Shown here: one piece after another, positions 24,101 to 29,740 of the stretch
Layout of the letters: each line of letters opens with the position of its first letter
How positions within the stretch are numbered: position 1 is the first letter of the stretch
Assembly (NCBI GenBank): GCA_963576725.1
Contig: OY755238.1
Span: 27,000,334 to 27,064,333, forward strand
DNA: 64,000 nt
Direction of reading: 5' to 3'
Origin: Azorinus chamasolen
Lineage: Eukaryota > Mollusca > Bivalvia > Cardiida > Solecurtidae
Translations under genes and position numbers: made by a program
Notes under the pieces: generated by a model
Told to the model about the DNA's origin: nothing
The model's input: the letters and a program-made list of their open reading frames with translations, nothing else
Databases searched by the model: none

Positions 24101-24443
24101 TGTAGAGGCAGGAACAGATGAGGTATGGATGTGTGGCACGTCATTCACTGCAGCTGATGTAGTCATGGCAACGCTCTTCAACCGCTTGGAACTGGTGGGA
24201 CAGGACACAGCATATTACTCGGCTTCAAAACGCCCTCTAGTGTTAGCTTATCACGACAGATTGTTTAATAGACCAACAGTTAAACAATTCCTAGCCGATT
24301 GTTCGATGGCAAGATCTACCAGGCTGATCCAGCTACGGCTAATGAAAGCTTTTGTCAAGAAGACAGCCAAGGTCGTGCTTGTTGTTGGGGTCGCTGCAGC
24401 CGTGGTTTATGGCGTGAAGGAGTATATCGCTAGGAAGCAATAA
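15070..24443 (+). CDS. GDAP1: GDAP1-like protein, copy 1 (five exons)
   Basis: Joined coding exons are 15070-15123, 19834-20026, 21919-22101, 22728-22931 and 24106-24443, giving 972 bases and 323 residues. Residues 1-82 form a thioredoxin-fold GST N-terminal domain (ELYYFPQSYYSQ start, then NPTGLVPALKDGDDVI around the cis-Pro turn). The GST-C-like helical part includes WMCGTSFTAADV (about 220-231), the GDAP1 signature region, and the C-terminus has a hydrophobic segment (KVVLVVGVAAAVVYGV, about 300-315) followed by basic residues. In vertebrates GDAP1 is tail-anchored in the outer mitochondrial membrane and acts in fission and redox balance; that role is inferred here. All splice sites are GT-AG, and phases after the first intron are 1. 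The tandem paralogue starts at 29687. The symbol names the family, not a proven one-to-one orthologue. Confidence 0.87.
15232..15440 (+). mobile_element. Family H copy in intron 1
   Basis: TTAACCCTTTGAATGTG left end; hairpin GCAAACAGTCAAAATCCAAA ... GATCTGGACTGTTTGCC centred on ATGCTAGAGGAGCCC. Confidence 0.65.
15490..15662 (+). mobile_element. Family D copy lacking one hairpin arm
   Basis: 173 bp from TTAACTCTTTCGCGGCC to GGCAGCGAAAGAGTTAA. Keeps ATGTTGGATCCAAACTGTTT but not the opposite arm. Confidence 0.7.
15750..16120. mobile_element. Family D remnants
   Basis: CTTATGAGACGCCGAGTTAA at about 15765, and GCAAACAGTTTGGCTCCAGA with CTATCAGGATCCGTACC at about 16013. Confidence 0.45.
16197..16399. 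mobile_element. Family A1 MITE in intron 1
   Basis: CAGCAGAATCCCTATAATG left end, right end GGCGTTTTACTA. Perfect centre AGAAAGCTCCTATAGGAGCT, extended by TATGCAG / CTGCATA arms. Confidence 0.9.
16464..16684 (+). mobile_element. Family B MITE carrying a CRE motif
   Basis: TTCACCTAATGAATATTCGT start, TGACGTCA at 16502-16509, TATTAATTAGATTA, then GTCTAATCTGGATCTACTCT. Left hairpin arm deleted. Confidence 0.65.
16715..16975. mobile_element. Two family D hairpins in series
   Basis: First: GCAAACCGTTTCGATCCAGG ... TCTACACGGTTTGAT. Second: AAACAGCTTGGATT ... ATCCAAGCTGTTTG around ATACCGAGTAACTCGGTG. In the second, CAGCTTGG and CCAAGCTG are changed together relative to CAGTTTGG / CCAAACTG. Confidence 0.6.
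17257..17460 (+). mobile_element. Family H MITE
   Basis: TTAACCCTTTCTGTAAGCGA start, GTCATTAATGTCCTTTGC, eroded hairpin, then ATTCAAAATAAACTTGACCT and the end TTTAAAGGGTT. Confidence 0.65.
17530..17800. mobile_element. G-type element carrying an internal array
   Basis: GAGACAATTCTAAAGAGTGG and TCACAGTATGTAGGGTTTGA are G-type. The following GAGTTTAGTATTTAGGTATG is expanded into the 18-bp array; the element then continues with GCACCTTTGTCTATAGCT. Confidence 0.6.
17602..17757. repeat. 18-bp minisatellite, about 9 units
   Basis: Unit GTATTTGGGTATGCATTA. Since 18 is divisible by three, a frame reads ALVFGY repeated. The parental phrase is single-copy in the G-type elements near 9.2, 24.7 and 29.2 kb. 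Confidence 0.92.
17933..18040. mobile_element. Family A remnant
   Basis: CAGTAAATCCCCTCAAAAGC left end and TTTCAGAGGTGTTTAA right; centre lost. Confidence 0.4.
18043..18260 (-). mobile_element. Family B MITE, reverse, eroded
   Basis: TTTAATCCTTTACACCACAT, GCAAACAGACTAAACTCAGA, GGATCTGCTCTGTTTGTTTG and CCCATGATGTCATTAGTTTT in reversed B order. Confidence 0.55.
18523..18785. repeat. (ACTATTACTACA)n microsatellite
   Basis: Interspersed ACT, ATT and ACA triplets. Long Thr/Ile or Val frames on either strand are artefacts. Confidence 0.95.
18790..18955. repeat. Tandem repeat, about 38 bp x 4
   Basis: Units of ACAAATAGCACTATGATGTA and CATTCAACAAATAGCA, alternating with GTGAGGCACAC. Confidence 0.75.
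19040..19833. repeat. Minisatellite of about 27 bp next to exon 2
   Basis: About 26 units of 26-38 bp, consensus TTGTTAATGTGTACCTGTCG then CTGCTAT. The array runs straight into the acceptor of exon 2, whose junction TTGTTATAG|GTGTATCTTG and following CACTGCTTG align with a unit. Several units retain AG before GTGTA (for example near 19084, 19214 and 19553), so they look like decoy acceptors. Frames read through the array are artefacts. Confidence 0.9.
19834..20026 (+). CDS. GDAP1: GDAP1-like copy 1, exon 2
   Basis: 193 bases, enters in phase 0 after TTATAG, leaves in phase 1 at TCAG|GTATTT. Begins VYLALLEKKISFRERLVF, and includes FLRVNPTGLVPALKDGDDV. Same length as exon 2 of copy 2. Confidence 0.87.
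20096..20231 (+). mobile_element. Family B MITE, internally deleted
   Basis: TTAACCCGTTACTCCATGAA to AAATTAAAGGGTTAA; only GGACCTACTCTGTTTGCAAA of the hairpin remains. Confidence 0.7.
20232..20322. mobile_element. Family A1 right half
   Basis: GATTAAGCTACCATCTGCCT, then TTTGTGGTCGCATTAGAAAT. Abuts the B copy, which may have inserted into it. Confidence 0.5.
20515..21515. repeat. 36-bp minisatellite, about 27 units
   Basis: Unit GAGAGCTATAGAGTCATGCC followed by CTTCTTGTATATTGTT. The 36-bp length gives frames of a 12-residue repeat (ESYRVMPFLYIV), but units vary by indels and frames break, so I do not call a protein. Lies in intron 2 of GDAP1-like copy 1. Confidence 0.93.
21660..21735. mobile_element. 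Family D hairpin remnant
   Basis: GTCAAACGTTGAGTTACCCG, then GTCTCATCAGGATCCAAACT. Confidence 0.5.
21919..22101 (+). CDS. GDAP1: GDAP1-like copy 1, exon 3
   Basis: 183 bases, phase 1 to phase 1, acceptor ACTAAAG|GTCC, donor TATG|GTATGA. Encodes GPRLAPDVSTPHGQRVDEI and FDIPVEEVTYGTLLNAG, the linker and first helix of the C-terminal domain. Same length as in copy 2. Confidence 0.87.
22195..22443 (+). mobile_element. Family B MITE in intron 3
   Basis: 249 bp between TTAA sites. Hairpin GCAAACAGAGCAGACCTTGA ... GGGTCTACTCTGTTTGC centred on GGCTCCTATAGGAG. TTTGGCCATGGCAGAAACAA is diagnostic for B. Confidence 0.85.
22728..22931 (+). CDS. GDAP1: GDAP1-like copy 1, exon 4
   Basis: 204 bases, phase 1 to phase 1, acceptor ATTGCAG|CT, donor AAAAG|GTAAGT. 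Encodes a charged helical stretch, AKSLTASIAEFTARMEANP to LQNTFDKIEQELEKSRK, matching the GDAP1 interdomain helices. Confidence 0.85.
23150..23380 (-). mobile_element. Family B MITE, reverse, eroded
   Basis: GTAACTCTTTCCTGCACATG, GATTAGACGGCTCATGTAAG, GACCCGGATCTGCTCTGG, then TTTCTACCATTACCAAAAGC. Confidence 0.55.
23420..23620 (-). mobile_element. tRNA-derived SINE, copy 1
   Basis: On the - strand GGTTCGAATCC (23554-23564) is an exact Pol III B box. Downstream come CGATCTGGGCATTTGGATTT, GGCTGGTTTGCGG and GGTCGGTGGTTCTACTC, a central domain I recall from molluscan SINEs (possibly the Nin-DC type). The 3' part forms a small inverted repeat, GTTCTTCTGTG / CACAGAAGAAC. Not a functional tRNA. Confidence 0.6.
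23790..23870. mobile_element. Family B hairpin remnant
   Basis: TTTCATAAGCAAATAAAACA then GCTTCTGTAGGAGCTGCC and GTGTGTCTATTCTAGTTT. Confidence 0.45.
23880..24067. mobile_element. Family A2 MITE, 38 bp before exon 5
   Basis: CAGTAAAACCTCTCTTAACC start; hairpin ACAGAAAGCTCCTGAGCTTT with its centre deleted; end GAGAGGTTTAACTG. Only 38 bases separate it from the exon 5 acceptor. Confidence 0.85.
24106..24443 (+). CDS. GDAP1: GDAP1-like copy 1, exon 5
   Basis: 338 bases with TAA at 24441-24443. Acceptor CGCTTGTAG|AG. Encodes WMCGTSFTAADVVMATLFNR, KRPLVLAYHDRLFNRPTVK and the tail segment VVLVVGVAAAVVYGVKEY, then IARKQ. Confidence 0.9.
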
Positions 24444-24599
24444 CAGTCGCCCCTTTAATGTCAGTTATGCGTGAGTCAGTTCATGTGGACCGTGTGTAAT
24501 ATTGAACATGTACAAATAGTGTAATCTTCATTAGAATCAGATACATGGTTATTTAACTGTTATTTGTCCTCAATTATCGAAGTTACACCTTGGTAACTG

Positions 24600-24790
24600 T
24601 TAAGAGGTCCAAATAAGATGCATAAATGCAAACATTTTTAAGAATATTCCCCTTATTTTCCATCCAAATCCTTTACTGTTACCACACTTTAGAATCGCCT
24701 TGAAGAGCGCATGGTCACAGTACATTATTTGGAGAAATGACTGTTTTAGTATTTGGGTAGGCACATTTATCTGTACCTCAGGACAAACAA
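24600..24790. mobile_element. G-type palindrome, eroded
   Basis: TCCAAATCCTTTACTGTTAC, TTAGAATCGCC, then TTTTAGTATTTGGGTAGGCA and ATTTATCTGTACC. Confidence 0.5.
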
Positions 24791-24793
24791 GTA

Positions 24794-24998
24794 CAGTTAA
24801 AACCTCTCTGTGGCGACCTCTAAACTACATCAAATAGTTTGTGTTAAAGGCAGGAGGCTGCTTAAAGCAAGGTGAAAGTAAAACAGAACGCTCCTATAGG
24901 AGCGTTCTGTTTTACTTTCACTTTGCTTCAAGCTACCTCCTGTCCTAAATACCAACTAATTAACACAATTTAGTGGTCGTTATTGAGAGGTTTTACTG
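24794..24998. mobile_element. Family A variant with altered stem
   Basis: CAGTTAAAACCTCTCTGTGG to GAGAGGTTTTACTG with TA flanks. The stem differs from A1: AGTAAAACAGAACGCTCCTA and its mirror, a centre of ACGCTCCTATAGGAGCGT, both arms changed together. Confidence 0.88.
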
Positions 24999-25604
24999 TA
25001 CTATGTGGCATATTAGGCCACCAAGAACGTCTTAGACTAATTATAAGGAGCTCGGAGGAACTCGGAGAAACTCGCAAATAGCTCTTAAGAGCTTGCACGA
25101 TGTTTGTTTATCTGTAATATTCTTAAAGAAAAATAATAAATTCTCATTGACACTTTACAATGTCACCAATATCTCATTGTGTAACTCAGGGAATTCGAAA
25201 GCTTTCTAACATTTCTGGTATTGACTGACCTCCGTGATATTTACTGAAACCATATTTATAGCTCTGAGTGAATCTGTCAGACTATGTATCTGAAATAAAT
25301 CTATTTGAGTTTTGAGGAAGATTTCTACATGGAATGTATTATGATGTGTAGCGTTTTTATGAAAGTCACTGAAATTTCCGTAGGTCCTAACACGTAAGTC
25401 CTAACACGTAAGTCCTAGCATACGACGCTCGAAACTTACAGTTGAAAGTTAGAACTTAACGATACTTTCTGTCGTACGAAGTAAGCCATGCCTGCCTGCT
25501 TGCTTGCTTTTCTGCAGAGTATGCGATACTTTCGGCAATAGTAGTAGTAGTTGTTGTCGTAAATTAGGATTTGCGAGTTTCCCCGTGCGAACTTATACAA
25601 AATG

Positions 25605-25878
25605 TGACCCTGTTCAGCTTGAATATTTGAGGCAAACAGGGGCCCTGTACACGTTGAATCTATGAGGTAAATAGGGACCATGTTCACCTTGAATCTTTGA
25701 GGCAAACATTGTACTGTACCGCTTGAACCTGTGAGGCAAACAGGTACCATGTACACCGTGAATCTGTGAGGCAAACAGAGACCCCGTACACATTGAATTT
25801 GTGGGGCAAACAGGGACCATGTGCGCCTTGAATATGTGAGGCAAACGGACCCTGTACACGTTGAATCTGGGACCATGA
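25605..25878. repeat. Minisatellite, about 36-40 bp x 7
   Basis: Units of GAATCTGTGAGGCAAACAGG and GACCATGTACACCTT. The GGCAAACAG...GACC portion matches the base of a B/H hairpin arm, and an H hairpin remnant follows directly. Confidence 0.85.
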
Positions 25879-25925
25879 CCAGGGGACTCAGAAATCCTCT
25901 GATTTGAGTCTACATGTTTGCTTGT
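25862..25925. mobile_element. Family H hairpin remnant
   Basis: GACCAGGGGACTCAGAAATC then CCTCTGATTTGAGTCTACAT and GTTTGC. Confidence 0.45.
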
Positions 25926-26084
25926 GTCCTTTTCCAGGGAATATATTCATGAGTGGGCCCATAACTGTTTTTTTCGCATGTAAAAATGGCTCTCAGTTGA
26001 CAATGTGTTGACAACATGTTTTGGAATATCGTCATAAAATGACAATTCATGTAGATTGGGATCCTAGATTAAATTCTTACCCCA

Positions 26085-26225
26085 CAGTGAAAAGGTTATA
26101 CAAGTTTTTGCTTGAGTCTGATATCATTCTCAAACATCTTATTGGTCAGATTCTGAATCTGACCAATCAGATACTTGAGAATGACCTCAGATTCAGACTC
26201 AGAAATTTTATAACATTGGACCCAG
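26085..26225. mobile_element. Family F2 foldback copy
   Basis: AGTTTTTGCTTGAGTCTGAT to AGACTCAGAAATTTTATAAC and TTGGACCC. The centre is TTGGTCAGATTCTGAATCTG, continuing ACCAA. Confidence 0.6.
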
Positions 26226-26259
26226 GTTCAAGTTTGAAATCTTCCGATTGAGAAACTAA

Positions 26260-26360
26260 TAATCGGCTGTCAGACAGCTTGACTCCTGATGAGACGCCGA
26301 GTTACCCTGGATCTGGATCCAAACTGTTCTACTAATGCCAGCTAGGTCGTTAAAAGCGGG
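26260..26360. mobile_element. Family D hairpin remnant
   Basis: CTTGACTCCTGATGAGACGC, CGAGTTACC, then CTGGATCCAAACTGTTCTAC. Confidence 0.5.
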
Positions 26361-26734
26361 ATAAAGATATGTAGACAGCATTATGAAGTTTTGTATATAA
26401 ATTATATGGCTATTTGATGTTGATGGTTTTTATAGTGCGAAACTATAATGTAAATGTATAGTATTGTTGCCAACGAATGGGATTTATGGACTGGCTCATC
26501 TTACTAAAGATCGTGAGACGAGCTCTACAACTCGGATAACGGAAATTCCGGAATATTCTAGTATGCAGTTATTCTGAGGCTAACGTCGTACTTGTGTGGT
26601 GGTAGAAATTATCGTAATTCCTAACACACCTTCCAGTTGCAATCATCGTATGCTACAACCTATGATAATTGCAGTCGTATTATCTTTAGAAGGAAGGAAT
26701 CCTGAAGAGATTCAGTATCCATACTTATGGACCC

Positions 26735-26815
26735 TTTGGCTCAAATCTGGCCAATCAAAAGCTTGAGAACAAACTCAGACTCAAATAAAAAGCTTTGTAA
26801 GCATGGACCCTGATT
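26735..26815. mobile_element. Family F half copy
   Basis: TTGGCTCAAATCTGGCCAAT through CTCAGACTCAAATAAAAAGC to AAGCATGGACCC; only the right arm remains. Confidence 0.6.
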
Positions 26816-26989
26816 AACACAGGGTCCTATCAGTGTTCGGAGGAGCTGTGACACCAACTCGCTGAAACGAAACAGCACACTGATATGAAATAGTTTCAGA
26901 CAAACGCAGCGCTGTAACATTCACATGCTAAAACGAAACTACATGATGGCATGAAATATATTCAGACTTTAATAGAGCTGTTTATAACA

Positions 26990-27125
26990 AACGCACTGAT
27001 AGTTTTATCACTTATATTCATATGAACGCCTTTTTACGCATTTGCAAACAAAGTAGACCAATATCAGGATATGATCAGTGTCTGTTTGCTTATGGTAGCT
27101 CTTTGTCATGTTTTCGTTACAGAAT
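26990..27125 (-). mobile_element. Family B remnant, reverse
   Basis: GAACGCCTTTTTACGCATTT then GCAAACAAAGTAGACCAATA and GATCAGTGTCTGTTTGC. Confidence 0.45.
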
Positions 27126-27129
27126 AGTG

Positions 27130-27322
27130 GTTAATCCTTTGAATGCTGAATTTTGAATTATCCATTCAGTATGCAAGAGTATTATTTGTTGGATTTTTTT
27201 ATGACAAACAGAGCAGATCCTGATCAGGGATCAGGGAGCTCTGTCCTCTAGGAGCCCTCTGGTCTGGGCCTACATTGTTTACGAATGTCTGTCCACACGT
27301 TTACCGCATAGAAAGGATTAAT
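27130..27322 (+). mobile_element. Family H copy
   Basis: TTAATCCTTTGAATGCTG start, GACAAACAGAGCAGATCCTG ... GGGCCTACATTGTTTACG hairpin, centre CTCTAGGAGCCC, end AGAAAGGATTAA. Confidence 0.55.
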
Positions 27323-27334
27323 GTTTAAGGTATG

Positions 27335-27420
27335 CTGTCCACACAGCGGTCAAATGACCTCTCTGTCGTACATGTACTTATTATCTGTGTAAACAATGTC
27401 CAAATATGGACGCAACCCCT
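27335..27420 (+). promoter_or_regulatory. Segment resembling the copy 2 upstream region
   Basis: TGTCCACACAGCGG (about 27338) and CTGTGTAAACAATG...AACCCCT (about 27386-27421) recur in the same order at 29536 and 29574, just upstream of GDAP1-like copy 2. Possibly a duplicated promoter now separated from its exon. Confidence 0.35.
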
Positions 27421-27467
27421 TGGGTAAAGTCTATACGAGAGTTGACAACAGTTTACTGTGCAAATAG

Positions 27468-27897
27468 CTCGAACAATTTGACCTGAGACTCGATTAAATT
27501 TCGGCGAGTTTATCGGGATTGTTCGTAGTACTCTGTGACAAAAAATAGCAAACCAAAAGCCGGTAATAATCATGTTCCTCGAGAATTGTACAGTAAAACA
27601 CTTCTAATGCGACCACTTAATGGATAAAAAGGTTGTCTTTATAAGCAGGTGGTTGCTTAATACCGGACAAAAGTTATGCAGAAAGCTCCTACAGGAGCTT
27701 TCTGCATAACTTTCGTCCTATATTAAGCTACCACCTGCCTTTGACATGGTGATTTATGCCCCTTTTTGCTGGTCGCATTAGAGGGGGTTTACTGTATTCT
27801 TATAGAGCATTCTTATACCTTCGGAAATTTATTCGAAAATTACGGACGATAATACACGGAATATGCATGAGTCTCATGTCAAATTGGGAGGATAATA
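27468..27897 (-). mobile_element. Composite element K, reverse copy
   Basis: Reverse complement of the K copy at 3944-4379 over both flanks and with the A1 MITE at the same internal place. Right end GTCAAATTGGGAGGATAATA is intact; the left end reads CGAACAATTTGACCTGAGAC instead of the expected TATTATCC form. Confidence 0.7.
27592..27794. mobile_element. Family A1 MITE inside K
   Basis: CAGTAAAACACTTCTAATGC to GAGGGGGTTTACTG, TA flanks, hairpin centre AAGCTCCTACAGGAGCTT. Confidence 0.9.
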
Positions 27898-28179
27898 TCT
27901 CGAACAATTTGACCTGAACCCTGACCTTTATGCAGAATACATAATGAGAGAGGTGACGCTGTATAAATAAAACTCCACCGGTAAATCGTGAAGTCTATTC
28001 TCGATGAAATTACGGGAGAGCAATATCCCGTGCATATGCAAACCATACAATCATGCATAATTGCTTTGCGGGACACGTGCCGATGATAAACCTGTGCAAT
28101 GCCGATGACAAAAATGGAAATGTTGCATTTTTTATTCATGCAAATTAGGTAGGTCAGGGTCCAGGTCAAATTGTTCGAT
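27898..28179. mobile_element. Foldback element with 28-bp ends
   Basis: Inverted ends TCGAACAATTTGACCTG and ACCCTGACCT occur at 27899-27927 and, mirrored, at 28151-28179. The interior is unrelated to the lettered families. The same 18-bp end also lies at 27469-27486 in direct orientation. Confidence 0.6.
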
Positions 28180-28201
28180 CTATACACGCACGAGCAACAC
28201 T

Positions 28202-28260
28202 ATGGCGGCGGGACGAGAGCTTTACTATTTCTCTCTATATCTCTTGCAATCGCTCTTGTG
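28202..28260 (+). pseudogene. Decayed GDAP1-like first exon
   Basis: ATGGCGGC as in copy 2, then codons for RELYYF like the ELYYF of copy 1, with CTTTACTATTTC identical to copy 2. After about ten codons the sequence dissolves into CT-rich repeat, and there is no SQK end or donor. Probably a broken third copy of exon 1; the short match leaves room for chance. Confidence 0.45.
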
Positions 28261-28960
28261 CCCACTTTCTCTCTTTCTCTCCCTGTCTGTCTGTTTCATT
28301 CCGTTTATACTGTCTATCTCACTCTTTCCTCTCCCTTTCCCTCTGTCTTTCTGCCCACCATGCAATCTCCCACTTAATTCTAATACTTCGTCTCGATCTC
28401 TCTACAGTAAAACCTCACTAAACCGGAATTTCAGATACTTTTAGGCAGATGGCTGCTTAATGCAGGGTGCCAGTCTCTTCATGACTCTCCCTGCATTAAG
28501 TTGGCATCTATCTATATATCCATCTATCTGATATCTATCTGTCTGTCGTCTGTCTACCTGTATGTATGTCTGTCTGTATGTTTGTATGTCTGCAAGCCTG
28601 CTTGCCTGTATGTATGTCTGTTTCTATATTTCTGTCTGTCTGATTGTCTGTCTGTCTTTCTCCTCTCCCACAATATTTCTGTCCATCGTGCTATATCATT
28701 TTCCCTCTTAATTCAAATCCTTTCTCTCATTCTCTATCTATCTCTATTTCTTTCCGCTGTATCAATCTCTCTGTCACTCTATGTTGCCATCTGTCTTTCT
28801 GTCTGTCTGTCTCTTTTCTCTGTCTGTCGTTTTGTCTCTCTGTCTGTCTCTCTGTCTGTTTATCTCTGTCTCTGTCTGTCTCTCTTTCTGTCACTGTGTG
28901 TCTCAGCCTCCCTCTGTCTCTCTCTCTCTCTCTGTCTCTCTCTCTCATTTACAGACACAC
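28260..28960. repeat. CT- and TCTG-rich low-complexity DNA
   Basis: Mixed CTCT, TCTG and TATC repeats. Ser/Cys/Leu-rich frames here are artefacts. An A2 fragment is embedded at 28405. Confidence 0.9.
28405..28508. mobile_element. Family A2 left part
   Basis: CAGTAAAACCTCACTAAACC, GGCAGATGGCTGCTTAATGC, then a shortened hairpin and CTGCATTAAGTTGGCATC; the right end is lost in the repeat. Confidence 0.7.
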
Positions 28961-29089
28961 TATTAGAATGTTGGACGGTGTTGCACATTTGGAATTGGTT
29001 GACAGTTGAAAAACATCACTCCACCGCGTTTGCTTTTTCTGTTAAACAGAACCTAACGTTCGTGTTTCTGTCGTAACAGTTTTATTAGG

Positions 29090-29260
29090 TTAGACTGATA
29101 ACGATACCAGAGCTCCAAATAAAATGCGTAAATTTAAATATTTTCATAAATAGCTCTTCGAGACGATTCTAAAAATTAGCCAAATTATAGGGTGTGGTTG
29201 AGAAATGGCGATTTTAGTATTTTGGTACGCACCGATATCCGTTTAGCTGTGGACACAAAG
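29090..29260. mobile_element. G-type palindrome, eroded
   Basis: GAGACGATTCTAAAAATTAG, GGGTGTGGTTGAGAAATGGC, TTTAGTATTTTGGTACGCAC. Confidence 0.5.
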
Positions 29261-29529
29261 AAATATTCATGCAATCCAATGTTTCCTGCAGATCAAATAT
29301 GTACTTGTTAGAATTGTAGCAGACGGTTATTAATTGTAGCAGACGGTTATCTTGCAGACGACAAATAGTCAGTCTTTAAAGAGTTCACCCATAACCTCAT
29401 GTACATTTATGTAAGAAATAATTACTTTATAAATATCAGTTAGCTGGTTGTTTTTATAACTGACTGCCCCCGCAGTGATCGTCTTGGTCGTCCCTGCAAC
29501 GGCGTTAAATGTGTCTGTATGGAGTAATA

Positions 29530-29686
29530 GTCGATGTCCACACAGCGGCGGCGAGAACGTGTCATCCGAACAGTCTGTGCAAACAATCCCAGTATTTAAC
29601 CCCTATGCTCTGATATACAGTGTTGGTGGAAATCTGTAGGAAAGTGGACTAGGTCATACTCTGTGCTAATAGATACGAATTCCAAC
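29530..29686 (+). promoter_or_regulatory. Candidate 5' region of GDAP1-like copy 2
   Basis: Directly upstream of the ATG; free of lettered elements. Shares TGTCCACACAGCGG and CTGTGCAAACAAT with 27335-27420. No core promoter motif can be named. Confidence 0.35.
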
Positions 29687-29740
29687 ATGGCGGCAGAGCT
29701 GGATCTTTACTATTTCCCTTCGTCTTATTATTCACAGAAG
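29687..29740 (+). CDS. GDAP1: GDAP1-like copy 2, exon 1
   Basis: 18 codons, MAAELDLYYFPSSYYSQK, donor AAG|GTAGGT, phase 0. Confidence 0.87.

Noticed and set aside
28501..29009. 191- and 121-codon Ser/Cys/Leu-rich frames
   Set aside because: CT/TCTG low-complexity DNA.
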